64,000 nt of DNA from Cheiracanthium punctorium (GCA_038373885.1 JAWZYV010012532.1:1-64000); one strand, 5' to 3'; counted from the stretch's first letter, positions 33,224 to 46,010 are shown. The notes: generated by a model not told the origin, from the letters alone. Translations and numbers: made by a program.

Positions 33224-34240
33224 ATGCCCAACGGAGCTCAACTTTCTGACTCTGAAAAAGGAAAAATTGTTGCTTTTCGAGAATGTGGATTAAGTGGGTG
33301 GGAAATTTCAAAAAGAATCAAGAGATCTAAAACGGTGGTTTATAATTTTCTAAAAAATCCTGGGATGTATGGTATGAAAAGGCGAACTGGGAGACCAGAA
33401 ATTCTCACTCGTCGACAAAAAAGAAGGATTGTAAGGAGAGCTTGCGAGAAAAAAGAAACCGCAAATGAAGTTAGACAAAATTTGAGTTTACCATGCTCAA
33501 CAAGGACTGTTCAAAATGTTTTGAGTAAACATCCTCAAGTTTCTTATGGGAAATTAGTGTCACGCCCACCTCTTACAAATCATCATAAGAAAGGAAGAGT
33601 TGACTTTGCCAAAAAATACATTTCTCTTGGTCAAAAGTGGGCTGATGTAATTTTTTCGGACGAAAAAAAGTTCAATCTTGATGGACCTGATGGTTTTCGT
33701 TATTTTTGGTATGATCTGCGAAAGACCAAGGAAGTGTTTTCCAGGCGTCAATATGGTGGTGGCTCGGTTATGATATGGGGCGCTTTTGCGGCAAATGGAA
33801 CCACCCCAATTGTATTTATTAACCGTAAAATGAATTCGGACAGGTATGTTGATATGTTAGGAGAAAGTTTGTTACCTGAAGCGCCACTAATTACTTCAGG
33901 GGACTATATTTTTCAGCAGGATAATGCTTCGGTACACGTTTCTACGAGCGCAAAACTGTGGTTTGAAGCTAATTCTGTGAATTTACTTGAATGGCCGGCG
34001 AGAAGTCCCGATCTTAATCCAATCGAAAACTTATGGGGACTTCTAGCCCGAGAAGTTTATAAAAACGGCACACAGTATCAATGTACGCAAGATCTTGTCG
34101 TTGCTATGAAAGACGCTTGGGAAAAAATATCTGTGGACATTTTAAAAGATCTTTCAGGATCTATGACCTCTCGGCTTATTCAAGTGATTGAAAAAAAAGG
34201 TAGTTTTCTTGATTATTCAAACATTTTTGAAGTATTTTAG
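33224..34240 (+). CDS. Tc3-like transposase (DD34E), intact
   Basis: 338 residues from ATG at 33224 (MPNGAQLSDSEKGKIVAFRE). The N-terminal bipartite helix-turn-helix covers about 1-110, with a GRPE hook (TGRPEILTRRQKR) between the two halves. The catalytic residues are D in FSDEKKFN, D in QQDNASVH and E in NPIENLWG, with 34 residues between the last two. The length equals that of active Tc1/Tc3 enzymes. It would cut and paste the element into TA sites from the nucleus. No stop, frameshift or missing catalytic residue was seen, so it may be functional. Confidence 0.95.
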   Translation: MPNGAQLSDSEKGKIVAFRECGLSGWEISKRIKRSKTVVYNFLKNPGMYGMKRRTGRPEILTRRQKRRIVRRACEKKETANEVRQNLSLPCSTRTVQNVLSKHPQVSYGKLVSRPPLTNHHKKGRVDFAKKYISLGQKWADVIFSDEKKFNLDGPDGFRYFWYDLRKTKEVFSRRQYGGGSVMIWGAFAANGTTPIVFINRKMNSDRYVDMLGESLLPEAPLITSGDYIFQQDNASVHVSTSAKLWFEANSVNLLEWPARSPDLNPIENLWGLLAREVYKNGTQYQCTQDLVVAMKDAWEKISVDILKDLSGSMTSRLIQVIEKKGSFLDYSNIFEVF

Positions 34241-34244
34241 AACA

Positions 34245-34264
34245 TGTCCTTATAATTTTTTCCG
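34245..34264 (-). promoter_or_regulatory. Inner transposase-binding repeat, right
   Basis: Inverted partner of 33077-33095 with one mismatch. It begins a few bases after the transposase stop codon. Confidence 0.75.
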
Positions 34265-34455
34265 TATTTCCTTTAATGTTAAATTTTGTAAAATCAATAT
34301 TTTGAAGCTAAATTTTGCTTTTTATGGGGTATAAGTGTTATCACAAAATTATGCAGCAGAAGTAAGAATTATAAAAATTTCATTTAGGTGAAATGGAAAT
34401 AAAGCATATTTTCATGCAATTAAATGTTGTCCTTATACTTTTTTCGCGCACTGTA

Positions 34456-37347
34456 TTGTGTTTTGTTAAGGGCTATCTGCCTAGGAGCAGGAGGGGGTCT
34501 CCGACCGACGAAAATTTGTTAATGTATTAGAACCCAAAACGGGTTAACGTCCTTATGATTTCGCTTATTTGTCTGTTCTGATGTCCACCCATCCAGTGTT
34601 CTAACTGCTGTGGATATACATCGATTTGTGCGAAATTTATGATTTTTCTATGTACAGTACCATGTACCATATTGAAAATGGTGTATGTAGCATTTATAGT
34701 TCTTTTACAGGAGAAAATAATCCAATGTATAGCACAGTCTAAAAAACAGAAGTAAAAGGGGGGGGGAGTTCAGGGGAGGTCTCCCCTTGTATCTGTTGAT
34801 ACAAGAATGACTGAATCAACAGTCATTCTTGAAAACATATTTTAGAGATATTCGACTTTTGAAAGAAAACAAAGTTGGCATATATATTACTAAGGCTCTC
34901 AAAATGATGCTCTCGATTGAGAATAACGTCCGTATTATTAATAGTTCTACAGGAGGACTCAAAAGAATTCCCATACATTGCAGTCTGTGGCATTTGAGAG
35001 ACACTAATACATTTCTAGCACAAGACAATGAGTATAAAATTTTTATATTCTTCAGTTAAACGCTAAAAAAAAAAAAATTAAAGGTCTTTTACAGGGTCTC
35101 ATAAAATTGCATTTATAGTGATAATACAACATTTTTTTATCTACGAAATCTCGCCAGTTTTAACTAAAATACATCGCAGATTTGGCGCAAAAATATTTTG
35201 TATTAGAAAGTATTTTATAATCTATGAGCTGTATGTATGTGAATCTTCCATCCAAGCCTCCACCCACAAAATTGTATTAATCCGTCAGTGGGCCGGATTA
35301 TTCATTAGGCTGTAGTCTATCTGTCCCGATCGTTTCAGGGACTTTTCAGTAACAAGTCGAATGAATTTTTTAATGAAGTTGTAATCAAACTTTCAAAATG
35401 ACTCAATAGAACGGAAATATTTGTGGCTATTTCTGAAGATGTTCTCTGGAACGCGAGTTGACCTTCTGCATTTCCCCGAGAGCTGAGATCCATAGGATTA
35501 AGATTGTAGGAAAAACGCGCCCCATAATCAATAATAATCCCCCACGAAACAATAATTTTTATTTAAATATTGGACATAAAGTTATTTTGTTTTGCAGTAA
35601 ATATGAGGATGGTATTTTAAACGGATGTTGGGCAGACCCAAAGTTCTTTTGTTTTACAGTAAAGGCGAGTGGCTTTGGCGAAATTCGAAGGTGTACTAGG
35701 GTGTAAACCATCTTAGAAGGCTTTTGGTAGTTGGCTTGCTTTGTTTTCACTTAATTATTTATTTTACATTTTACAATATTTAAACAAAGGCGAATTATTT
35801 TTTGAAACAATATCAATATATAGAATGTAAGTCATTTTCTTATAGTTGGGGAATGCACTATTACGATAAATTATCTTATTAATCTCGGAAATTAACCACG
35901 TTAAATATAAAAGATTTTTGGCCGGTCGAAACCACGGGTCAAGAGCGCGAATGCCAGTACGTTTGTTCAAATAAAATAATTAGAACCGAGAGGATCTTCG
36001 CACGGTCGGGGCACAAGACGGTCGGGGTATCCGAGAAGCCATAACCACAGGCAAACTGAAAACAAAGAATTTTCGGATACTCTTGATTCACAAGGAAACT
36101 CACAAATTACTTGTCACATTTAAGATTATTATGTCTTGCAAAAACATTTGAACGTAATACGATAATGAATGATTTATCTAATTTTTCTATTATTTATTAT
36201 ATAGATTATTCTATTTAGAAAAGATACAATCCTCTTATAAAGATTTTTTTTAGCAAAATATTTTACATCATTTTAACGAGGATAAGTTGAAAAGTAATGT
36301 ACATATGCTTGTAGAACACTAACGAAATGACCTTTAGAAGTGTTCCAAGCGGTATGTGGAAGTAACAGTCCCCCTGTACAAGCATGTACAGTTTAAATGC
36401 CTTCCGTGTATGCAGTATATTTTGAATGGTAGAGGTATTATTGTGCTAGATCCAGTGGTGGCGCTAGACTTTCCCCGACGGGGGGTCATAACTCCCCGAC
36501 GAGGGGGCACAAATATACATGTACATATGCTAAGTGGCGTATCCAAGATGGGGCTTTGACCTCCCTCTTTTATGACATTTTTGTCACCAAGTATGATATG
36601 GAAATTTGCAACTATTTGCGCCACTTGAAAATATTTTACTTTAGAAAGTGATTTTTTCACGATAAATCATTTTCTAAACTAAAATATCTAGGATCCAGAT
36701 AAGTTTAGAGGAGATGGAGGACAATATAATGTTTTGTTTTGTGAAATATTTCCAGGAATCGGATCGACATACATTATCAGACACCCAGGCCCCGGATATT
36801 TTCAAAAACCACTGCACAATCTTTCCTGGTAGATTATTATTTAAACTGACCCCAATTAACGTATCTCAAAATCCCTTTACATTACACAAATATTTCCCCA
36901 AGGCCTCAGCAAGCAAAAAATTTCGGTGGGTGGAGGGGATCTGTAGTGCTAAAATTAAATTAACCGATATCTAGAATCAACGCAAATAAACTGATAATGC
37001 ATTTACTGAAATTTTGGAGGGGGGGGGTATAACCCACATGATCCTCCCCCCTGGTAACGGCCTTGCACGTTTCTGTAAAATCTCGAAAGCTACTTTTAAG
37101 AGTTCTTCAGGTTAACGCTTAAAATATTTCATATGAATGAAATTCTTTGAAAAAAGTTCAGCGAAGAAAGTTCTACGCATTTTTTCCCCCCGCAGAAAAA
37201 AATATCAGAAACAAAAGTTTTTTGTGCAAGAATACTGCTGTAAATTCACTGAAAATTTATTTTATAAATTAAGCATGACTAAATTTGCACGCTTTTACAC
37301 AAATTACAGTTATTTTTATAAAATTAAGAGATATATGTAAATTTAAT
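34456..37347. other. Gene-free stretch with repeat fragments
   Basis: Holds core-repeat copies at about 34701-34745 and 34945-34990, a pair of hairpins at 34786-34830 and orphan hAT-like ends at about 36457 (CAGTGGTGGCGCTAGAC) and 37072. No frame of convincing composition was found. Confidence 0.5.
34786..34830. repeat. Two adjoining hairpins
   Basis: CTTGTATC/GATACAAG (34786-34793 and 34798-34805), then AAGAATGACTG/CAGTCATTCTT (34803-34813 and 34820-34830). They share three bases, so only one can form at a time. Confidence 0.7.
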
Positions 37348-37349
37348 TA

Positions 37350-37729
37350 CAGTTTAACTTCGATATCTCGAACATCGAAATTCTTGATATCGCATTAAAT
37401 GCGTTTTCCCTTACAAATTGAATCCCACCCCACCAGTGGCATTGCGCTAGCGCTTTGAACTGGGAGACGGAAGGTGCCTGGTTCGGCACTAGGTCGCGTC
37501 CGCCGACCTAACCGTTCAGTGTTTTCCGTGTTTTTTTTTTCCAAAACTTTGCATAAATACGGGTTAGGACCTCTTAGAAAGTCCCCCACGGAGGGCAAAC
37601 CCACCACCGGCCAAGATCCCTAGCGTAGATAATTGGCCGTAATCTACATTTCCATTTACAAACTGATTCCCTTTAATTTCAACTCGTTATCTCAAAAAGT
37701 CTAGTGTTTCTGGCCAACATGTTTTACTG
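37350..37729. mobile_element. pogo/Tigger-like MITE with a SINE inserted
   Basis: It begins CAGTTTAACTTCGATATCTC and ends GTTTTACTG, flanked by TA (37348-37349 and 37730-37731). The CAGT...CGATATCTCGAA start is typical of pogo/Tigger ends. The right end matches only partly. Without the SINE it is about 135 bp. Confidence 0.6.
37427..37655 (+). repeat. tRNA-derived SINE, full length with target duplication
   Basis: 229 bp. The head (CACCAGTGGCATTGCGC..., A box; GGTGCCTGGTTCGGCACT, B box) is tRNA-like. The body has TTAGGACCTCTTAGAAAGTC and CCCACGGAG, and it ends in GATAATTGGCCGTAATCTAC. A 16-bp duplication flanks it (37411-37426 and 37656-37671, 14 of 16 identical; core TTACAAA-TGA-TCCC). The copy at 48559-48793 is in inverse orientation. 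RNA polymerase III transcription from the A and B boxes and LINE-driven insertion are expected. Confidence 0.85.
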
Positions 37730-37731
37730 TA

Positions 37732-40700
37732 AAAATATTAATCGAATTGTTAATTTATGTAATATTAATATTTTAAATCACAATAAAGTGAGAAATATGC
37801 AACTGAAATGTTTATAGGTAGAACCACTTTACAACAAAAATTTTCTTTTGAGAAAAATGATTTTGAAGGCGCGCAGTAAAGTGGCATACCGAAACTTTAG
37901 CGCTTGTTTCTACAGCTTTAAAATGATTCTACTTCAATAATAATTCATGTGGTGATAGTACTTATTGAAAGCTAAAAGATGGCACCGTATCTCAATTTTC
38001 GAAAAGAATTGTTGTGTGAAGTGTACCCCTGGGAGCTTCAGTTAATTATAATAATAATAATAAATTATAAAAATCTCCGAAAGAGAACGTAAATATATGC
38101 GCTATTAAATTTTTTTATAAAGTCAAGCACTCATGAAGAAAATTAACCATTTTCTTTTAAAATGTAAAATAAAATAAAATAAAAAAATATCGTCAGAAAA
38201 ATATAATCGGACAGCTTATAATTTGCCAAGACACACCAAAAAATAATTATTTTTAGCGAAACTAACCTTGATAAAAATTTACTTTTTTGTAATACTCCAA
38301 GATAGTTTTTGAACGAGGTTTTCCACAAACGTGATGAATAATTTTATAAAGCAAGCTCATTTACTAATAATTCATAGTGAAAGTATCATTTTTAAAATTT
38401 CAACATTAACGAAAAAGAGTTTAATTAATAATGGACGAATAACAAACATAATATTAATCTGTTTAAAAGTTTTAGAGTTGAATTCTGATACATATAATTC
38501 TGTAACTCAAAAATCAGTTTAGAACATATGCTATTAGTTTATTTTAAGTTTATGTTAATGCTGGTGCCATCCATGGATTCAACAGCGATTTGTATAAAGA
38601 TTCAAAATAAGGGAAGTTGCGGTGGCTTACGATACGCCACTGTATATAACATACAAATCTACATGGAAATATAAAACTTTTATTGTATTTATTTTATTTA
38701 CTTATTTTACAGGATAAAAGGGAAAATTTTGAAGACGATATAGACGCTGTATACCATAATTTTTATTTACTTTGCAGTAAAATAACTGAATTAAAATTCA
38801 CAATAGTTATTTTTTTCCACAACGATATAAAAAATTAAATTGTCAGTCAAGATTAATCAGTTTCCTTTAACTTATATTCCGTTTTTCTAGATCTATCCAC
38901 AGCCATCTTCATACTGGACTGGAGAGGGCTTTGGTCTATCAGGGGAGCTGGTTATTATTATTATTATTTAATTTTTTAAAATTAACTTTACTTTTTTTAA
39001 CACAAGCAAAATGTAATAATTCCACTTGCAGCTGTTAATCTTCTTGGTGTGCATAGCTATGAACTCTTAGCTAAAGAGGGCCGGTTAATCCAGTTAGATT
39101 TCTCTATATAGTGCAAATTCTCACTCGTTGTATATGTATACAGTATGTTACCAAATAAACAAACTATGTATTTGACTAATTCTTAAATTACAAAAAAAAT
39201 AAAAGTAAAAACAAATCTTACTGCTAAATTTTTATAAAATTAAAGATTAAATCGTGCATATTGTGTTCGATTGAATCATATTTATAAATAAAAATTTATA
39301 TTTAGAATTTATTCGAATATGCCATCTAAGAAACAGAAAAGTACTATTTTTTTTATTCGGAAGAAGTTAAAAGTTAAATTATCTAATTAACCACTTAGTT
39401 ATAAAAATATCTTCTTACTTTCTCAACAGTTATAAGAGTTCAAGTAAGGATTACTGTGATAAAATAATTTTAAAGACATAGAATGCATAACACACTAACT
39501 TATAAATAAATAAAATACGACCAGTTTAAAATATTTCTAAATTAAAATGAAAATTTTTAGTTAAAGCGTTTTAAATATTCATAGGTTTATACATATTTTG
39601 AATGCCAGAGATGAATAACTGTAAGATAATTTTATCTAAATATTTTGTCATGTCAAATTTTTACACAATTAAAATATACATTTTAAAAAAGTTCCCGTAG
39701 TAAACAAAATCCGAAATTTCTTAATCGCCCGAGTCGTTAAATCCCTTTTAAAAATATCAATTAAGGACTTATAAATTTTGTAAGCTCTATGAATAAAAGT
39801 AATACAATGGGAAATTTTATTTTACATTTATGACACAAAAACTTTTTGACTCGTGAATTAAAATACTGTTAATTTACATCAATTACATTAAATCTGTGTT
39901 TAATTTAAAATTTGCAGTTAATGCAATTTGAAGTTTATAAAGACATACCTTTCGTCCTCACTCCAATTACTAAATCGTATTTGATAAATATACCAAACAA
40001 TTCGAAATTGCAACGAAAGAATATATTTTTTAAAATGTATATCCTGTCCTGTAATTTAGCGGGAATGACATATAATGGGGTGAACAACATGTTACTTATC
40101 AATGGTTTTAAAAGCAAGAGCGCATTTAACAGTACTCATAGTGTTTATAAAAGGACCAATTAGGAGAAAATTTAGATTAATTCATAGAGTACTCAGGGAC
40201 AGTTAAATATAATTATAAATACAATAATGTTGTAAAAACATTTCATAGATCAGAATGTGAGGGTCAAAAAGTCCGACTTCTACTACAGCTTCAAGTCAAA
40301 AAGTTATGACTCTGCAGCTATGATTAAAAGTGCACTCTGACCGCAGCTATGATTAAAAAGTGCACTCCAAACCATTACGAGCATCCATGTCTAAGGACAT
40401 TTAATGATATATATGTATCATTAAAAATCCTGTTAATAAATAAACTTTAAAGTAGTATTTTAAAATTTCTGAGACAGAACAAGTGACTCAGTTTTTGAAA
40501 TATGTGCCTTATTTTAAAATTATGTTTTATTTTTAATTAACGCAGAATGTGTTCATTCAAAATTTGTCGTGCTCAAACTAGTTTCAATTTCTTTTTATAA
40601 GGGGTGAGAGGCAAGTGTGGTTTTAGGGCGAGGGCACAGGGTGTGCAGGAATTCGCTCGAGAGGAAAAATTTACACTAGTAAAAATACGCTTCAAATAAA

Positions 40701-41128
40701 ATTGCATGTTCATGCAATTCTGAATTGGTATTCAAGCTTTGCACCCTTCCTGAAAAATATTTCTGGATCCGCCCTTGGGCATAGTATATTTGTACAAATA
40801 CATGACAAAAAGCCAGTGCTTAGAAGATATAATTGAATGCTTTAGAGATAAAACTGCACCATATTTTAAATAATAATATTAAAGCTTTTAAACAAATTTA
40901 AAATATAATTATATGAATGTAAATTTACATATAACTCACTTGAAGTTTGTGGATCTGATGAAACTTGATGGGTTTTCTTTCTCTAATTCCGTAGATAAAA
41001 CATACATTCGAAGAGCAAAAGAAAAAAATTCCCAAAAGGATTTTTTCTTTTTTAACCCCCTTTTGGAAATTTAAACGGGCCCCCCCAGTCGATTTTGTTT
41101 TTAAAAGATCAAAAGCTTTTTTTTATCC

Positions 41129-41170
<42 letters not shown>

Positions 41171-41757
41171 ATCATTTTAAAAAATTAAACCAAGTATGTG
41201 CAACTGTAGCACCAATTAACCCGAAATCGTTATCGAATTAGAATGAATCGAATTATCAATCGCTGATACGATTTTATCTTTACCTGCTCCGAAAAGAAAC
41301 AAATAACTTAGTCAGGGTGTGAGATAAGTGAAATACTTGCGTTAAATGTGATCCGTATTTGTAAATAAAAATATTTTCGGTATAAGTGTGTCACTTGGGT
41401 TTGGGGGATGTTAATATCAAGAAAAATCGTTGCTATTAACATTATTCAGTTTTTGCAATTTCTCAAAGTGATATAGTTTCATATAGAGACATGTATTTTG
41501 CTCAAAAATATGAATCATATGAAATTGAAAGGATTTATATATCCTTTTTCATTTAGTTTCCCCTTTTTTGGGGGACTTCAAATCGTTGACTGGAAAATAA
41601 ACATAGAATGTTTGAAAATGATTGTTCATGTTCGTGAGCATGTACACCTTCTCAAAAAAAGTATTCGAACATAAGCGAAATTTCCTATTTAGCTTTGCAA
41701 ATAATGAATTAGATTTTCAAAAATCACTATTCGACAGAAACATAAAATGTTTAATTA
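37732..41757. other. Gene-free AT-rich stretch
   Basis: No supportable gene or complete element. It contains short AAT microsatellites (38045, 38955), a hAT-like right end at about 40765-40780 (TGGATCCGCCCTTG) without a confirmed mate, and a 36-base T run at 41131-41166. Confidence 0.5.
41131..41166 (-). repeat. Poly(T) run of 36
   Basis: Could be the A tail of a minus-strand retroposed sequence. The flanking bases do not show a recognisable SINE or LINE end. Confidence 0.75.
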
Positions 41758-42174
41758 TACAGGGTGATCCAAACTTTATGTCAGAAATGTAAAGGGTGGG
41801 TAGAGAGACAAAGACGGTTTTCAGAATTACGTAGCAATATGGGTCCGGAAACGTCCGTCTTCGTTCTATTTGTTAATAATCGCTTTGTAATATATCACTC
41901 TTGCAGTGTTTGTCTAAATTCTCAATCGAGTTTTATAAACAATGAGCTTTCACAATGAAATGAAATATAATTTGTAAACCAATTTGTATACCAATTTGTA
42001 AACTACCCTTAACCCTTTTAAGGCCGTGGTAAAATACTTACCACCTACGGTCTATTAAATACAGAAGTCAATTGTCATTAGTGAATTTTCTGATTTTTGT
42101 TCATTATATTGGATGTATATTTTCCCCATGCATTATGTTTGGCTTATGGACTTTTCTTTCACTCGCAATTTTAA

Positions 42175-42449
42175 CCCATTTGTGCCTGGAAATTTTTTGC
42201 GACTTTCTCGATTTTTACTGATAACAGAAATAATAGATAAATTTCTGATGTCAAATTCTTGAACAAGGGATGATTTCTTTTAAAATCATTATGCATAAAA
42301 ATCGAAATATCAACATCCTACTTGGTCATGTTAAAATATTTTGTAGAGTTGAGGCTCAGTACTCATGAATAAAGGCTAGGAAAATAAATAACGTTTTCGA
42401 CTAATAGCGAAAATGCCGTCCCAAAAAAGGGACACTAGGCATAAATGGG
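42175..42449. mobile_element. 275-bp piggyBac-type MITE
   Basis: Ends CCCATTTGTGCCTGG and CCCATTTATGCCTAG (inverted), between TTAA at 42171-42174 and 42450-42453. Non-coding. It lies in the left arm and no counterpart was seen in the right arm, so it arrived after the inverted duplication. Confidence 0.85.
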
Positions 42450-42733
42450 TTAAAGAAAGCTCGAATAATTACTCGAAAATTGAGCATAAGAATCATCGCT
42501 TTTAATTATATATTTTTGCGTTTAATTTCTTGTAAAAGCAGCGGGTAGTTTTCTGACTTTATGTAATAATTAACCCTCCGTTAGGCGCGTGGACTGCGAT
42601 CGTAGCGTAAGTCAAATTTCCTATGTTGATATTCGTGCATAAGTCAATATTCCTATGTCAATTTCATATTTAAAATGTAATTCCGTAAAAATGCATGATG
42701 TCTTATACAATGATAGCTTTCTCATATTTCTCA

Positions 42734-43290
42734 GGGATCCGTAACTTAACGTAACAAAATTGTAACGTTATTCGGCCTTGTAACAAAATAATTCGTTATA
42801 CAATTTTTATATGTACAAATAACTGCCTAATTTTCGTTATGTATTAGTTACGTTACATTTTGTATTTTATTATCGTACCGTAACAAATCTACAGAACGCA
42901 AATGAATACGTTATTGCAATAACGTTATTCAGAATAACGTTATTCAATGGTATACTTATTATAACGTTATTCCGTTTTTGTGTTATACTCAGAAACTGAA
43001 CAAAAAGTAACAGAATGCATTCGGTTACTCATGCTAACGCTTAGTTTATAACGTTAACTCACCTAACTATTTAATAACGATACAGTATCAATTAGTTATA
43101 GAATATAGCATTTCGCTGAATAACGTTTTAAATACGGTATGAGACCATAACGTTAAAGGAACAGAACGATATTTTCATACCGTTATAGCTACATAACTAT
43201 ATGCAATAATATTGGAACATTTCGTTACAAATTATAACATATTGGTTTCAATATATTTAAATACGGTATAAGATCTAACGGTTCAAATAA
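42734..43290. repeat. AACGTT-palindrome cluster, left arm
   Basis: Seven AACGTT, mostly within ATAACGTTAT, plus many related CGTTAT and GTAACG motifs in about 560 bp. The longest palindrome is GAATAACGTTATTC. The matching part of the right arm (59395-59990) also has seven. No frame is open through it. Confidence 0.85.
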
Positions 43291-43345
43291 CTTAAAGATT
43301 TCTGATCCGAATCAACGGCTTTTCGGACTGAGAGGACGGTGTAAG

Positions 43346-45490
43346 ATAAGTGTTGCGTGAGAGCCACCCTTACTTATGTTTTGTATGTAGCACACACACG
43401 GACATAGGGGCTGTCCAGGAAAGAGGGCTTCGGAAGCATAGGCCAAGGGGATCATTTGCCTCCCCCCTAGATTATTATATGCCGTTTTTTCTATGCTTTT
43501 TAGTTTTTTTCCAATACGATAACCATATGTTGAAACAATCTTTGTCCTCCCCCCACCCCTGCATCGGAAAATTTTGTGCCGACGCCCATGTCCAGGAGTC
43601 GCGAGTCAGACAGTATGATAGGGGTATATTGAATAATATAAGGGTATATAAAGGGGTACATACAAAGCCATTGCTAAGGCTTTATTTAAGGAGGGGAGAT
43701 AAACTGCCAAGTCAAATATCGGTTTTTAACCAACTTATTAATTTTTTTTATCAACTATATTACCTAATTTTAATTTTGCCAACTGGGTTTGTGTAATTTT
43801 GTCAAGCGTATCAGAAATGAATTATGGTTTTCGTTATTTTATTTATTTATTATTTTTTACCAAGTTTGCCAATTAGGAGTCTAATTTGCCAAGTTTAACA
43901 GAATTTTGCGAGTATTAGAGGGCAGACTCCCCCTACCCCACCTCCCCCTTTAGCAAGGGCCATGTGTACTTGATCTTGAAGTAAAACCTTTTTTTCTAAT
44001 AGCGGGTGCATGAGGTAAATTGCTTGAACTTCTAAAGCCGAGATTCCAAAAGGAGTCAATTAAGTTTTCAATGGGTCTATATTATTCCAGGGACATATTG
44101 GGGATCGAAAATAACTTTTCGCACTTTTAACAGATTTCTTCTTCTATTTTTGCTTAATTTTAAATAAAAAATTTAAACATCTCTGGGGCACAGTCAGCTG
44201 GGACATGCCACCTTTTTACGATTGTAAAAACTGTTTTGGATGAAGTGGAAAGTCTCAGCGTTTTGGCTTATCCCGCGGTTGTCAGTCTGACTCTGGAGTT
44301 TTGGATATTGAAGAGAAATCGTTTTTTATTATCTGGGTTATTTAATCGTCTAAGCCGAGATTTCAGAGGGTGTCAATGAAAGTTTTAAATGGGCAGAGGT
44401 TTCAGGGACGTTTTGAAGGGTGAAGATTATTTTTTTTTTGTGTTTTAACTGTTTCTTCTTTTCTTTTTTTTTTAAATGAAAAAATAAATTTGTTGGTCTA
44501 TTAATAAAATGAAATTAAGGAAGTCGAAATTAGAGGCGTAGCAATGGATATATATCCCCCTCGACGCCGAAATTTTTAGATCAGTTACCATGAGCTTTTA
44601 GATTTTTATGTCTTGCAGAAATTACATTTATTTATTCCCGACACTAATGCATATTTTTACCCCGAATAAATTACCCTCTACATTTCTGGTCAAGGTAGTG
44701 AAAAGGTTGGGAATCTGAAGAGAATTTTGACAACATTAATACATTTTAAGAGACATACTGGTTTACGTGTTTAATACCAAAAGTGATATCGTTCTTTTAT
44801 AATTGCCGACATGAGCCGATCATTCTCGTTACAATATTTTTCGGAAGGGGGGGGGATTGGTAATATGAAGTGCTCGAAAATGATACAGCTTGTTCATTAG
44901 AAATATGAGTGTCTCACGTTTGAGTACCTCATGCGTGCTTAATCATGTGTACTATGATTTACGTAAACCACAACAGGGCAATACTTTACTAGTGACAGTT
45001 CTGGATCCGCGAGTAAAGCTTCAATGAACAAAAGTGAGAAAATTGAGAGTCAAAATAATTTTATTTATGCTCAGTCAGTACATATAAGTATTACACGACG
45101 CTATTTTCCATTTAAATGTTAACAGTAATGTGTAAGGTATGTATGACAGACATTCACTGTTTAGTACAAGGACTAGTTTCTTCACGCTTCGAATCCTCAC
45201 ACTCACTCGTTGTTAGAACTACAGTACTATTAAAATCAAGCATGTTTTTCAGCGTCGACATAATTTGTCTTTGTCTACATGCCTTGTCACGGCGAGGCAC
45301 TTTTCAGATGTGATTGCCAGATAAAGCGAAGGGGAAGGGGAGAAAAAATGTTGAAAGTCGCACAAGGTTTGCAATTTTTGATAATTGATCGCCAAGTTTG
45401 ATGTCAAAAATACGTCTTCAAAACCAAACCAAGCTCTGTGATATCTCCCAAATTTGGCTAGAAACTGGCAAACGCGACAGATTATTACAA
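43346..45490. other. Gene-free interior with orphan transposon ends
   Basis: G/C-run-bearing fragments at about 43420-43600, 43650-43960 and 44530-44600 look like hAT-type ends, but no exact duplications were found. No coding region is supportable. Confidence 0.45.
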
Positions 45491-45496
45491 AGGAAA

Positions 45497-45960
45497 AGTA
45501 TAGTTAGAATATGCCTGGTGAAAATTGTAAAACAGTTTTAGAAGGCGATTTTAATATAGATCTCAATTCCGAAGATGTGTTTTATGGAATAGGAAGACAA
45601 ATATGGTACACTCATAGATTACGATACACTTTCCAAATGGTATTTATAAAGGTGAAGTATAGTTATAATATGCCTGAGAAAGATTCTTAAACAGTTTTGG
45701 TAGGCAATTTTAATATAGATTTCAATTTTGAAGAAATGTTTGTGAGCAAGGAAGACAAACACGGCACACTCATGAATTATGATGCACATTCCAAACAGTA
45801 TTTAAAATGCTGAAGTATAGTTGGAATATGCTTGTAAAACTGTTTTAGTAGGTGATTTAATGATAAATTTAGAATCCAAAGATGTGTTTTATGGAGCAAG
45901 AAAAAAAATACAGCACAATGAATAATGATACACTTTTCAACTTTATGAAATAAGGAAGAA
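45497..45960 (+). repeat. About 158-bp tandem repeat, three copies
   Basis: Units start at 45497, 45656 and 45814 with AGTATAGTTAGAATATGCCT and contain AAAACAGTTTTAG-AGGCGATTT and GATGTGTTTTATGGA. They diverge by point changes and small indels. No frame is conserved between units. Confidence 0.85.
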
Positions 45961-46010
45961 AACTAGGGAAGAAGCATAGATTATGATACGCTTTTAATAC
46001 ATAGCACTCA

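Larger units (their letters stand above)
32888..34453 (+). mobile_element. Tc3-like transposon, apparently intact, 1566 bp
   Basis: Perfect 26-bp inverted ends starting CAGTGCGCGAAAAAAGTATA, TA on both sides (32886-32887 and 34454-34455). A second copy of the core motif lies inside each end, at 33077-33095 and, inverted, 34245-34264. The element therefore has paired transposase-binding sites (IR/DR layout, as in Tc3 and Sleeping Beauty-like elements). The single gene is open from end to end. Confidence 0.95.
41758..43345 (+). repeat. Left arm of the long inverted repeat
   Basis: Blocks matching the right arm in inverse order: 41758-41900 (contains GTAGCAATATGGGTCCGGAA), 42570-42610 (TAACCCTCCGTTAGGCGCGT), 42730-42760 (GGGATCCGTAACTTAACGTA) and 43255-43345 (ACGGTATAAGATCTAACGG, then GATCCGAATCAACGGCTTTT). 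The arm carries the piggyBac-type MITE at 42175-42449. Confidence 0.8.

Noticed and set aside
35925..35965. Minus-strand tRNA-like segment (GTGGTTTCGACC)
   Set aside because: Only a B-box-like match; stems and A box are not convincing.
36457..38650. Possible hAT elements with ends at 36457, 36535, 37072 and 38632
   Set aside because: End-like sequences are present but no pair shares a target duplication.
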